Source: Malus domestica (lineage: Eukaryota; Streptophyta; Magnoliopsida; Rosales; Rosaceae). Taken from it: a stretch of 64,000 bases of DNA. The stretch is from NCBI RefSeq assembly GCF_042453785.1, contig NC_091669.1:11668501-11732500 (forward strand), written 5' to 3'. The notes beneath the pieces were generated by a model. That model saw only the letters and a list, made by a program, of their open reading frames with translations. It was not told where the DNA came from and did not search any database. This document shows positions 22,211 through 33,185 of the stretch, in pieces; the stretch's first letter is position 1; each line of letters opens with the position of its first letter. The translations under genes were made by a program, and so were the position numbers.

Positions 22211-23251
22211 CAGGGCCGGTCCTGAGATTTTAGAGGCCCTGTGCGAGACTCAAACGGAGGCCCTTACAAGATTTAAATTTTGGTTGCTATATTTTCTTTT
22301 ATATATATATATATATATTTCTTGTGTATAAATTGATATAAACGCAAAAGAAAATAAATAAAAAAGAAGCATGGTTTGGTGGCTATGTATCTACATTCTT
22401 TATGTTTTTGGGTTTGAACTTACTTTTTAAATACAAAAAGCATGGTGTGGTGGATATGTACATATCATATCACCGTACATATATTATAATCAGAACAACT
22501 CATGCTCTTTATTATGAACTAGTTAAACAAATCACTGGTTATGATATTTGTAGCATCTTATAATGAGCTGTAAGTTTTTTTAATGCATTTTTCCTCACTC
22601 CCTAAAGTGAGGATGATTCTAACCCTCACTCGGTTGATTGTTGTTGGATTAGTTAGAATTTGAGATTCGTGTCTTAAATCAATTAAACCAAATTAATTTA
22701 ACGGTAATCAATAGGGGGATGAGCATCACCTACTCACCTCCACTTTAGTGTTGTGAGCAAAGTTTTATTATATATGGATGACTAAATGGTCTTCAAATAG
22801 GATGAAAATTTGATGATCCTTAAAAGCTGACCAAAAGAATAAACGAACGATATGTATTTGATTAAATGATGTCATATATGAAAATGGGGTTTTAAAGATT
22901 ATATCTTCAAACTTTTTAAGGATTTTAATTAATTATGATATTCCTAATCATAGATTTATCATCAAAAGTTCTCTTTTATACTGATAGAAATTAAACTACA
23001 AATATTAAAGAGAAAAGAAAAAAATTAATGTAGTTCAAAAAAAGCCCAAAATGGTTCTACTGGGAGTCGAACCCGTGCAATCACAAACGCAAGTATCAGC
23101 GCTTGATGATTCCCCTAAGGAAACAATGTGAATTGTGTTCACAATTTTTTTTATATGTAGTACATTACAAAGGTTATTAAAATTCAGGGGCCCCTAAAAA
23201 TCGGGGGCCCTGTGCGGTCGCACGACTGGCACCCCCTCAGGGCCGGCCCTG
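22211..23251. mobile_element. hAT-like non-autonomous element, 1041 bp
   Basis: Begins CAGGGCCGGTCCTGAG and ends, on the opposite strand, CAGGGCCGGCCCTGAG. It is flanked by a perfect 8-bp duplication AATGTATG (22203-22210 and 23252-23259). These are hallmarks of hAT elements. The interior is AT-rich and non-coding. Near 23060-23085 the minus strand carries GGGTTCGACTCCC, which resembles a tRNA B box. Confidence 0.85.
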
Positions 23252-23259
23252 AATGTATG

Positions 23260-24426
23260 GATGATATACGTTCGGTAACAAATTCTTTAGTTCTACATTT
23301 ACCAAATCAAAAATTAAAAAATGAAATCCTTAGTACATACAAGTCACTGAAAGGAATATAAAAGAACCGTTCTTCAGTAAATACGAAAAATACACCACAT
23401 AATGAAATTCACTACACACAAAATCACGAATAACCAATCTCAAATCATCAGCTGCTAACACAAAGTGAAGCTCTAAATCTGAAAACACTATATAGATTTA
23501 GGTATAGCTGTGCGATCTTCATGGCTCAGTTGCACCAGCTGTAATGTTGTGTTTCTGAAGAATAGAGATCGAAAAAGAAGATACAGTTAGCCCAGAGTTT
23601 TTTGACAAATGATATAATATTCTAGTCTAAAATCATCTAAATTACGGGAATGAGGATTTAAACTTGGGGTGCAGAAGGAGAGATACATTGTTATAGTCAA
23701 CTTGACTAAGCTCAGATCCGTAGTCAACCCAGAGTTTAAGAAACATAGAGTTTAGCACGAGAAATGCAATTGGCAATCAAGAAGATGTGTGTGGATGACT
23801 ATCAGCCGTTGGTGGGTAAAACCGCTTCTATCAACGGCTGACAGTTGCTCCCACGCATGGCCGACTATCTCTAAGACAACTCATGTGTGCGTATGCGTGA
23901 CCTTCTGATAGACCCATGCATTATAGGCCACCCACTAACTGTAAAGCCATGTTTATGATGCAACATTCCAATATACAAAAGTTTATATGCCAACACATGA
24001 CAGCATATCCCAAAGCTTTATTAGGTCAGTTCACCTAAAAATACATAAAACACTTTAAAGCAAAAAATAGCAGGAAAATTGATCAATTTCTTGATCCGTA
24101 TAGATTTTGGTTCCTGCAGATCGAGAAAAATGTACAACCTTGTATAACATATAGCAGCAGGACAAGTTTTGTTTTGTTTTGTTTTGTTTTTTTTTTGGAA
24201 GACCAGCAGGACAAGTTTTGACTGAAGAAAAAAAGCAGCAGGCCAACTAACTGGAAACCGAACAGGTAGAACAACAAAGTACAGATAAACCCTAGCGAGT
24301 AGTAACTTAGCTACGAAGTATCCTCGGATCGAAACAAAACGAAACAAATCAAGAGCGTAGTTTGAACTTGTAATGCAACAACTAACTATTTTCGGAAGAG
24401 TATTATCTTCGATTAATTACCTTAAA
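23260..24426. other. Intergenic and 3' flank of the acidic-protein gene
   Basis: No gene identified. Contains a (GTTTT)n run with a T tract at about 24168-24198. An AGCAGCAGGACAAGTTTTG phrase occurs on both sides of that run. Confidence 0.45.
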
Positions 24427-25834
24427 TTATCTGTCAGATCTTGGGTGCAGAATTTCGAAAAGTCCACAGCAACTCCTCCATGAAGTCGGATGCAGGGGGC
24501 GTCCGGCACCGGAGACAGTAAACTGCTAACAGATAAACAAAGAAGTAGTCATTGATTTGAAAAGAATTTTATGTAAGCTACACGAGTTAGAACAACTTAA
24601 GCAAATCGGTTACCGGATTTCCTGAGCTTTCGGGGATCACGGCCTTGCCATAATCTTGTCCGGCATCAGCTGATTCGACTACTGGAACCTCTTCCTTGTA
24701 AGCAGTACCTGATGACTCCCCAGTTTGCTCTTCGGAAACTGGTTTTTTTATTTCCTCGGTTCCCTTTGACACAACATCTGCAACAGCAGCAGGAACCGGT
24801 TTCGACTCCACATATGCTTCTTCAGTTCCTTTCGACTCCACATATGTTATGACTGGAGCACAATCCTCTTTCTTGCCCAACGGCAATGTTGATTCTTCAA
24901 CCTCCTCTGACACCAAACCGGTTTCGACTGGAGAAAGCCCATTACTCTCTTCCACATATGACAATATTTTTTCCTCAACCTGCTTCGACACCTCCTCCGT
25001 GATGGCCGGAGAAGATTCATCAGTCTCATCCAAAGACGCCACCACCTTCTCCTCCTCCACCACCTCCTCCGCTTTGGTTTCCTCAACAACACCACCTTGA
25101 TCCAAATGATTGGACACAGATTTAACCGTCTCAGCAACCGAGATATCAACTTCTTCGGTCTTCTCCTCTACCACTTTCCCTGAATCATCCGCCACTTGAG
25201 CACTTTCCGCCTCTTCATCCGAACTACTACTACTGAAACTCGAACTCGAACCCGAACCATCAGCATCATCTTCACGGGTTTCCTTTGCCTGCTCGGAACC
25301 ATCATCGATAGCGACATCCCGCACGGATTCAACCACAGGTTTTGAGTCCCCAACATCGCCTGGTTGAACATTTTCATCCCCCTCAAGCTTCCCATTTGCA
25401 GAATCCGCCATTTCGTTAAGATTTGCAGAAACTTTTTGCCTCTCCTCCTTCTTCGAATATTGATCACCGGCAGAATGATTTTGACAAGTTGCAGAAGCAG
25501 TATGGCAACTCCTTAATTCTTTGTCTACCACAAAATATAGTCAGGTCAGAAACATTTCATATGTATTAGTTTAACAAAGTAGAAAGAGACAGAAAAAATT
25601 ACAGAGGTGTGAACGGGAAACAATTAGTCAACCTATGTGGAAACCAATAGCCAATTAAACAAATAATGATAAAAGGGTGTGCTATCTAACAACTCATTTT
25701 TACTTCTTACACATCTGTTGTTAATTTATATAATTTGATCTTCTTTCTTTCATTAGATCCGATGATAGAAAATTGAGAGAGTGTGTGGGAAATAAAGAAG
25801 GGCGTGTAGGTAGCATACCCCATAATAAAATGGA

Positions 25835-25880
<46 letters not shown>

Positions 25881-26016
25881 CTTGGAGTGGGGGTTGTTGG
25901 GGTTGAAGGGTGGGTGGAGATTGACGGATTCTGTTTTTGGTTTTCTTCTTGGCAAGTAGTTTTGGTTTGATTTTCTTAGGACGTGGAGGTTTGATTTTCT
26001 TAGGACGTGGAGGCAT
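24427..26016 (-). CDS. Acidic Ser/Glu-rich protein with basic N-terminus and SWRSCCGLFE tail, three exons
   Basis: Exons read 26016-25881, 25524-24614 and 24522-24427 on the minus strand. Both introns are GT-AG and join in phase (phase 1, then phase 0), giving 380 residues. Residues 1-32 are basic, with a duplicated PPRPKKIK motif that may act as a nuclear signal or AT-hook-like segment. The middle is strongly acidic, Val/Glu/Ser-rich and probably disordered, with a GSGSSSSFSSSSSDEEAES stretch. The last exon encodes 31 residues containing LHPTSWRSCCGLFEILHP. The adjacent cysteines could be lipidated, but that is speculation. I do not recognise a named family. A (GA)n tract touches the first donor site and another lies in the 5' leader. 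Confidence 0.7.
25839..25878. repeat. (GA)n microsatellite at the intron 1 donor
   Basis: Twenty GA units directly abut the donor dinucleotide of intron 1 of the acidic-protein gene (plus-strand AC at 25879-25880). On the transcribed strand it is a (CT)n tract one base inside the intron. Confidence 0.9.
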
Positions 26017-26049
26017 GGTTTAGTGTTGTTGACTGGTTGCTAAGAATTT

Positions 26050-26054
<5 letters not shown>

Positions 26055-26086
<32 letters not shown>
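26055..26086. repeat. (GA)n microsatellite in 5' leader
   Basis: About 16 GA units located 39 bp upstream of the ATG of the acidic-protein gene. It reads as a CT-rich leader on the coding strand. Confidence 0.9.
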
Positions 26087-26090
<4 letters not shown>

Positions 26091-26603
26091 ATAGAATGTC
26101 GGGTACGTAAGTTAAAGATGGTGGAAGGGTCAAGGAGGGAACTACGACGTTGATGGTGCCCTTCCCTTTGAAACTTTGCTGGCAGAGAATGGGGCCATTG
26201 AGATGATATGACCAAGACTCATGCCACCCAGCACCACCGGTGTAACATTACTTTGGCATTAAGAGTGCTTTGTGTAGCTATTTAATATTACAATTTAGTG
26301 ATATTTTTCTTTACTTGTAAGTGAGAGATCTTAGATTCGATTCTTGTCAAAAATGAATTTGAACCACATTATTATGCCTAGTCCTGTGTGAGGTTTAGAT
26401 CACTTCCTCATCTTCTTAGTATAAATAATATAGTTTGTTAAAAGAAAAAAGAGAAGAGTGCTTTGTCTTTGTGCAATGTTCGCGTGAGATAAATAAAGTA
26501 TAAATAATTCTTTGGAATAAATAATTGCTAGCTTTGAGTCAGCGGTTTGCTCCTTTGTGGTGATTTTAATATTATTCTGGATGCTGCTTTTTAATTTAAA
26601 TGA

Positions 26604-26822
26604 GGATTGTAATGGGGTTCATGAAGCATCGTTGTTTTGTGGATTTTTTTTACACTGTTTTGAAATATCTGAGATTCTAAGTTTTTAATTATTATTTTGG
26701 TCAAAAATTCAAAGACGAGGATTGTAATGGGGTTCATGCAGCATCGTTGTTTTGTGAAATTTTTACGATGTTCTGAAATATCTGATATTATAAGTTTTTA
26801 ACTATTATTTTGATCAAAAACA
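26604..26822. repeat. Tandem duplication, about 110 bp x2
   Basis: Both copies start GGATTGTAATGGGGTTCATG, contain GCATCGTTGTTTTGTG and end near TTTT(G/A)(G/A)TCAAAAA. Divergence is moderate. Confidence 0.85.
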
Positions 26823-27892
26823 CAAATATTTAACTATTAAAAAATTGAAAGTATTTTTTATTCCAAAGTAACATAAAATTTGCTATGCATAGGTCATGTT
26901 TTAAGTTTGGGGGTATGATATTCACATACTCATTTTTACTTTTTACACACCATTTTAATTTTCGGTCGTCGGATCGGATAAATTGAAGAAGATCAAAGGA
27001 CAAAAATCAACAAAGAGTGTGTGAGAAGTAAAAATGAGTGTGTGAGAAGTAAAAATAAGTTTATTGTTTTCTTTCTTGGTAACAAAGGAACAATAGCCAA
27101 GCGCCGTGTCTCGCTTTGATTGAACGATGACCGAGTAGAATTGCAGTACTGCGGTCCTCACAAAGATGTACAAGATATTTCAAGCGGAGATTTTGAAATA
27201 AGGTCTCACTAAATTAAGTTTTTCTGATACATAAGTAATTTTATTTATTTTTTATTTTTATTTTGCAAAAAAAAAAAAAATTAATTGTTTCATATGTCCA
27301 CGTGGGGCCTCAATGCTACGTTTTTTTGCATAGTTATCGTTCAGTTAAGCGCAACGTCATACTTTAACAGAGCTCTTGACGCCAGTCTAACAGAAGTATG
27401 AATCTATGAGCAAAATATAATTTTAGTTATGAAAGTAATACGAAAAAAGTTAAGGGTAGCAAAGTGTGAATTTCATGATACATGAGAGTAGTAAAATGAG
27501 AATTAGTGAGCCGGGATCCTGCCACATCATCAGTTAACGGTTAGGCTAACATGAGTATCAAAATGGTAGAAAAATCACACTTTACGTATAAAAGTGAGAC
27601 AAAAAAGTTTGTGCAATAAAATCAGATTTTGACGAAACTTGAGAGTAGTAAAGTTAGAATTATCCCTTTTTTAATTTATGAAGAGTGAAATTTAAACTTA
27701 TGTGCGAGGGAGTAAGCACACTATCTTAATCAACTAATCAAACAAGTTTTTCTTTCCTTTTCTAATGGAAACTTGTATTAATTTTATTTTTCTTTTCAAA
27801 TATTACCGAACGAAAAAGGAGAATTGAATTTGAGAACTCAGTGTGAGTGTTCGATTGACATACAAAGATATTATGAGAGTAATCAACTTGTA

Positions 27893-28022
27893 AACATTGA
27901 GGGGGGTTGGCGGTTATAACTTGTATGTCAAAACAATCGACATTGAGGGGTGGGTTGGTGGTTATAACTTGTATGTCAAAACAATCGACATTGAGGGTGT
28001 CAAAACAATCGACATTGAGGGG
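27893..28022. repeat. Tandem repeat, about 55-bp unit, 2.5 copies
   Basis: The unit contains GGCGGTTATAACTTGTATGT (or GGTGG variant) and CAAAACAATCGACATTGAGG. Two full copies and one truncated copy are present. Confidence 0.9.
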
Positions 28023-28734
28023 TCATCTCAAGATAGATACTTGTGTCAATTACGAGGGACCAAGTCCCAAATGTTAATGGAAACCTACCACCTCCAAAGC
28101 TTTTTTTTTTTAATTTAATTTTTTTATTTTTATACAATGATATATATGTGATCGAAATGTCACATGTTTGAATTGTGGAAACAATCTCCTTGAAAAAGTA
28201 AGAATAAAGCTGCATACGATAGACATTCCTACCGATTCTCGCAAAAGTGGGAGTTTTGTTGGCTTAAGGTTGCCTTTTATACAATGATATATTTACACTA
28301 ACTCACTAAGGAGTGGAGAAAATAATTATAAACAAATTTGTCACTCCAAACTTAAGATGTCTCCAACTAGTAGAGATGAATATCACTAAACCGTATTATT
28401 AAGTGATGCTCCAAAACTGTCTTAGCTTCTTTTACTCCAGAACCCAACAGGATCATCTCCAGATACTCTTTGTGAGGATTTCGTGGATATGTGAATTGTG
28501 TTCGTTCATCGTTTATCGTGCAGTCAATTTTCGACAGATACTATTTGTGTTCAATTAAAAAAAAATTAAATAACTTATGACCGCACAATATACGATGAAT
28601 GGACACGATTCATGCATCAAAGAGAATCCGAATTCGTCCGGAACTATCATGATTGCTTTCTGTGTTGAAGCCAAACAAGGCCTAAACTTAACCACTTATT
28701 TTCCCAGTCCAATTACAATGTGAGCCCAAGAATA

Positions 28735-28937
28735 ACAGTCAAAACTAAAACCCTATCGAGCCCAATTTTTGAGCCCAAATCATCACTACAATTCTCAATC
28801 CCTCCTCTCTCCAAAAACCCTAAACCCCCAAAAGGTCGTATCTTTCCTGAATTTTGATTCCCTCGCCTTAAAACCCTAGCAAAACATCGTTACTTCCTCT
28901 CTTCCTTCTCCTCTGCTCATTCTCTTCCTCCGCCTCC
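28735..28937 (+). promoter_or_regulatory. Telo-box and site II promoter of the L1-domain gene
   Basis: The region carries AAACCCTAA (28815-28823), further AAACCCTA motifs near 28748 and 28876, and several site-II-type TGGGCT/TGGGCC elements read on the minus strand (near 28724, 28760 and 28774). In plants, telo-boxes combined with site II motifs mark promoters of ribosomal and ribosome-assembly genes. This fits the product encoded just downstream. Confidence 0.6.
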
Positions 28938-30365
28938 ATGGCCGCCACCACTCCAGCGCCTCCACCTTCCACCACAAAACCCACCAAATCGATCACCAAG
29001 ACGGTGAGGAAAGCCGTAAACGCCCTCATCAAATGGCGGAACGACAAGCTGCAGACCCAGAACCCCGATCTCTTGGAATCCGACGAGTTCGCCTACCTGG
29101 TTCTCACCCTCAAGAAAACCCCCCCAAAGGGTCGCGTCAACGCCTACAAAATCCCCCTCCCAAATCCCCTGCATTCCCAACTCTCCGAGCTCTGCCTCAT
29201 ATACGACGACGGACCCAAGTCCAACCTCACGAAGGACTTCATCGAGAAGAAAATCAAGGCCGAAAACATAACCGTGTCGAAAATCTTGAAGCTTTCGAAG
29301 CTCAAGAGCGATTACGTGCCCTTTGAGGCCAAGAGGAAACTGATGTATTCGTATGATATGTTTCTGGCTGATAAGCGGATTGTGCCGTTGCTGCCAAAGT
29401 TTTTGGGGAAGCATTTCTTTAAGAAGAAGAAGATTCCGGTGCCGGTGGACCTGGAGCACAAGAATTGGAAGGAGCAGGTGGATAAGATTTGTGGGTCGGC
29501 TTTGTTGTACTTGAGTACAGGGACGTGTAGCGTGGTGAGGGTAGCGAAGGTTTCGATGAGCGTTGATGAGATTGTGGCGAATGTGGTTGCGGCGATTGAT
29601 GGGATTGTGGAGATGGTGCCTAAGAACTGGGGAGGTGTGAGGTCTTTTCATTTGAAGTTGTTGGAATCGCTTGCATTGCCAGTTTATCAGGCGGTTCCGG
29701 ATGTGACATTGAAGATTGAGGAAGAGAAGGTGGTTGAGGAAGGTGCAGAGGAGGTGAAGGAGGTTGTTAAGAATGAGCGCAAGGATTTGAAGAGTGAGAA
29801 GAAGAGTAAGAAGAAGGGTAGGATTCATGAAGTGAGGTATTTGGATAGCAATGTCGGCGAGGTGCTTGATGATGATGAATTGGGTATTCTTGGTGATGTG
29901 GATATTGGGGAAGGGAAGCAAAGCGAGAATGATGAACCGGGTAGTGGCGAATTGGGGAAGAAGAAGAGGAAGAAGGAAAAGGTTGGTGGTGAGTCTAAGG
30001 GTGAGAAAAGGTTGAAGAAGTCGGCTAAGGCGAAAGATGATGCTGAGTTAAATGGGGAAAAGGTTCTTGGTGAGAAAAACAGTGAGAAGAAGTTGAAAGG
30101 GTCGGCAAAGGCAGAAGAAGAGGACGGTGCCATTGTCAAGAATGAGAAGGATGGGTTGTCTTCGAAAGAGAAGAAAAAAGATGCTACAAAGAAGAAAGCA
30201 GATGATTTGTCGGCCAAAGGCGAAGAGTCTGTTGGAAAGAAGGAGAAGAGGAAGAGTGAAGAGTCTGCTGGAAAGAAGGAGAAGGGGAAGAGTGAAGATG
30301 AAAAGTTGAAGGGCACAGAAGCAAAGCTGAAGAAGTCTAAGAGAAGTAAGAAAGCAGCAGAGTAA
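28938..30365 (+). CDS. Ribosomal L1 domain-containing nucleolar protein (RSL1D1/Cic1-like)
   Basis: Single-exon, 475-residue protein; the ATG is in strong context (CCATGGCC). Residues about 20-255 form a ribosomal-L1-like domain (SKILKLSKLKSDYVPFEAKR, then LLPKFLGKHFFKKKKIPVPV, then SFHLKLLESLALPVY near the end). The rest is a long low-complexity tail of alternating Lys- and Glu-rich blocks with many KKK and KKEK motifs, including a near-duplicate SAGKKEKGKSE-type repeat. This architecture is that of RSL1D1/Cic1-related proteins, which act in the nucleolus in 60S subunit assembly. It is not a structural L1/L10a protein, which lacks the tail. The telo-box promoter supports the role. Confidence 0.85.
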   Translation: MAATTPAPPPSTTKPTKSITKTVRKAVNALIKWRNDKLQTQNPDLLESDEFAYLVLTLKKTPPKGRVNAYKIPLPNPLHSQLSELCLIYDDGPKSNLTKDFIEKKIKAENITVSKILKLSKLKSDYVPFEAKRKLMYSYDMFLADKRIVPLLPKFLGKHFFKKKKIPVPVDLEHKNWKEQVDKICGSALLYLSTGTCSVVRVAKVSMSVDEIVANVVAAIDGIVEMVPKNWGGVRSFHLKLLESLALPVYQAVPDVTLKIEEEKVVEEGAEEVKEVVKNERKDLKSEKKSKKKGRIHEVRYLDSNVGEVLDDDELGILGDVDIGEGKQSENDEPGSGELGKKKRKKEKVGGESKGEKRLKKSAKAKDDAELNGEKVLGEKNSEKKLKGSAKAEEEDGAIVKNEKDGLSSKEKKKDATKKKADDLSAKGEESVGKKEKRKSEESAGKKEKGKSEDEKLKGTEAKLKKSKRSKKAAE

Positions 30366-30928
30366 TTCGGGATAGCAAGCTGCAGGCGAATGACAGGCTT
30401 TGCGGTGGGATTCAATACATCCAGGAGTATGCCTGTCCATATGGAGTCGTCTAGCAGAATTTTTGCTTGTTTTGTATTTTACTCTGGTATTGAAGTTATG
30501 ATCATTTTTGTTAGTTTTTGAATTGACATTGCCTATTGAGTTTATATAGAAAATGTTTAGTATTCCATCGTGGTTTTGCTGTATTCGATTAACTCTGAAT
30601 TTGAACTGAGATTGCGTCACTGAATGCATGACTTAAAACTTGCATCGCCATCTCCGATTATAAATGACCAGCCACCTTGCAACTTCAAGCAGGAGGGAAC
30701 AGCCACCTTGTCCGGTTTCAGCATTTCAGGGATTCTCTGTCTTGGTTATGGACGCGTTGAACTGACGCTTTCATTTTTGTCAAAAATCAGCACGGATTGT
30801 TTTCCATTGAAATGCCTGGATTGAATTCCAAAGAAACTGCATGATGAGTGAGATGTATGCATCTAGATTGAACTATATTCTACAGCTTCCAAAGATCCAC
30901 ATGTTTCCCGAATTGAAGTAATAACTAA
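30366..30928. other. 3' flank of the L1-domain gene
   Basis: Presumed 3' UTR and short intergenic segment. No further gene seen. Confidence 0.5.
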
Positions 30929-31997
30929 GGTTATCTCTAACCGAGGGCTGGCCAGATGGCTCGTTTTAGCCCTCTGGCCCTCCAAGATTCTTCAAGATAT
31001 TAATATTTTAATGAACAATACAATGCCATATTTGACTCCATCTCCAACCGAGGGCCAAAGGGCCAGAGGGCTCGTTTTAGCCAACCGAGGGCCAAAGGGC
31101 CAAACATAATTTATTATTTAAAAACTACAACTAAAATGTTATTTAAGTTTCATGTTGTATAATTTTTATGTTGATTAATGTTATTTAATGTTGTTTCATA
31201 TTGTTTAATGTTGTTTCATGTTACTTAATTTAATTTAATGTTGTATAATGGCTTAGGAAGTTATAGGAAAAAAATAGAATTTAAAAAAAATATGAAACAA
31301 ATTTTGTCAAATAAAGTTATAGGAAAAAAAATGGAATTTAAAAAAAAAATGATATAAATTTTGTGAAATAGAAGTTATAGGAAAAAAATGGAATTTAAAA
31401 AAAATATGAAATAAATTTTGTGAAATAGAAGTTATAGGAAAAAAAAAATATGTAACAAATTTTGTGAAATAGAAGTTATAGGGAAAAAATGGAATTTAAA
31501 AAAAATATGAACCAAATTTTGTGAAATAGAAGTTATAGGAAAAAAATGGAATTTAAAAAAAAATATGAACCAAATTTTGTGAAATAGAAATTATAGGAAA
31601 AAATAGAAGTTATATGAAAATTTTTGTAAATAAAAAAAAAATAATGTAAAAAAATAAAAAATAAAATAAAATGCAACGGCTAGTAGCCGTTTCATTTGAA
31701 TTTTTTTTAAAAAAAATCCTGTCCGTTATAACCCACAGGAATACACCATTATTTAGTATATTAAATAATAGTATGTATTCCTGTCGGTTATAACCGACAG
31801 TAATAACAAAACTATAAAAAAAAAAATAGCCAACCCGGAGCTGGCTGGCTGGCAGAAAGCAGCTAGCCCTTTGGCCCTTTCAAATTCCGTGGGGCCCTCC
31901 CAGATTCTCGAGCCCTCTGGCCTAGCCCTCGGTTGGAGACGGTTTTAGGGCTATTTTCGGCCCTCTGGCCCTCTGGACCCTTCGGTTGGAGATGGCC
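30929..31997. mobile_element. PIF/Harbinger-like element, 1069 bp
   Basis: Ends are GGTTATCTCTAACCGAGGG and, on the opposite strand, GGCCATCTCCAACCGAAGG, flanked by TAA (30926-30928 and 31998-32000). Subterminal repeats of CCAACCGAGGGCCAAAGGGC type occur on both sides. The interior has a field of about 57-bp A-rich tandem repeats (31258-31620), a short perfect hairpin (ACGGCTAGTAGCCGT) and a larger inverted repeat around ATTCCTGTCGGTTATAACCG (31720-31800). No transposase is encoded. A truncated relative is at 57382-57590. Confidence 0.75.
31258..31620. repeat. A-rich tandem repeat, about 57-bp unit, six copies
   Basis: Units contain GAAGTTATAGGAAAAAAATG, GAATTTAAAAAAAATATGAA and AAATTTTGTGAAATA. 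They lie within the Harbinger-like element. Confidence 0.9.
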
Positions 31998-32000
31998 TAA

Positions 32001-32840
32001 CACAGATCGTAGGAACCTGCAATTTGATCTCCAATTATGTTCTATCGATGGCAAATACAAAGTTCCAAGACTTAATCGAATGAAAGAGGAGTGCCTCATC
32101 CTACGGGGAATTTGGTTATTCTCAGTTTTTGAAGGGAAGGAAATTTCCGTAGAGGTGGAAGACCTTAATAGCTCAGCCAACAAGAAACAGTAAGGATTCT
32201 CAGATAACTGAAAGTGGAGTGCCTCATCCAACAGGGACCCAGAAAGTCCGATTCAGATGCATAAACCAAATTTCAAATTGCATATGCTAGGGCATATGGA
32301 TAGAAAGCATATTAGTGCTCTATTCACTAATCGAACTAGATTTCCATACCCCAAACAAAATAGGTGTCAAATTTCAATTACAAATTCCGGTGGTTCCAGT
32401 GCAAGATTCCAATTCCAATGATAGCATAGAACTTCCAACAAACTAACAGAAAATCCAAAGTTCTCTAATAGCTCGAGTGGTTATCAGTCCAAGCACTTGA
32501 GTGATCGTCACATAAAACTCCAAAACAGGCAAACAATCCATGTGGCTTAAAAAACTCCAAACCATTGCAAATATCATCCCTAACTTATTCACTTATTATG
32601 TGTGGAGTTGTATAGTGAAATTATGCGTCGAATCTTCCATTAAGTTGTATATCATTTTGTTATATTTTCGATATAAAACTCTGTTATCTAACACTCACCG
32701 TCAGCCTGATATATAGAGGTCATGCTGACGTCAGTCATATTGCCTCTGGGCTGAAGCTCGTGCAAGATGAGGCTGGGCTCCTGCCTCGGGCCCAATGATC
32801 CTCTTTGTAATGTTAGTACAGTTTATTGATGTAAAAATTA
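32001..32840. other. Intergenic
   Basis: No gene recognised. Contains a TGACGTCA core (near 32727), a bZIP-type site, about 460 bp upstream of the candidate small gene. Confidence 0.4.
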
Positions 32841-33090
32841 TTTTAATTTAAAAAAAACAAAAGAAGCGAATGGGTTGGAGTGAAGTAAGTGTAGATTGGA
32901 CTGGACTAGTCCGAAGACCATCCGACAAGAAAATTTGGCGGGAGGGGGAGGCAGGCAAAGTTAAGAGAGGGAGAGAGGCACAGTTAAAGTTTAGGGTCTC
33001 ATCGTGATTCGTGCAAATCCTAAAACCCTCCTTAAACCCCCGGAACACACCACTCACATCGCACAAACACAAAACACCTTGGTCCAATAA

Positions 33091-33095
<5 letters not shown>

Positions 33096-33126
<31 letters not shown>
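33096..33126. repeat. (CT)n microsatellite in presumed 5' UTR
   Basis: About 15 CT units lie 60 bp upstream of the ATG of the candidate small gene, like the CT-rich leaders of two other genes in this window. Confidence 0.9.
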
Positions 33127-33130
<4 letters not shown>

Positions 33131-33185
33131 ACTTTAGAGGGAGAGAGAGGAATCAAATCAAGGGAAAAAAAGACAAAAGGACGCA

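Larger units (their letters stand above)
26087..28734. other. Intergenic, with two local repeats
   Basis: No gene recognised. A block of about 110 bp starting GGATTGTAATGGGGTTCATG occurs at about 26604 and again at 26718. The segments 26975-27060 and 27230-27290 are low-complexity and A/T-rich. Confidence 0.5.

Noticed and set aside
28917-30629. Long minus-strand frames opposite the L1-domain gene
   Set aside because: Antisense shadows of a Lys/Glu/Gly-rich gene; no start or family support.
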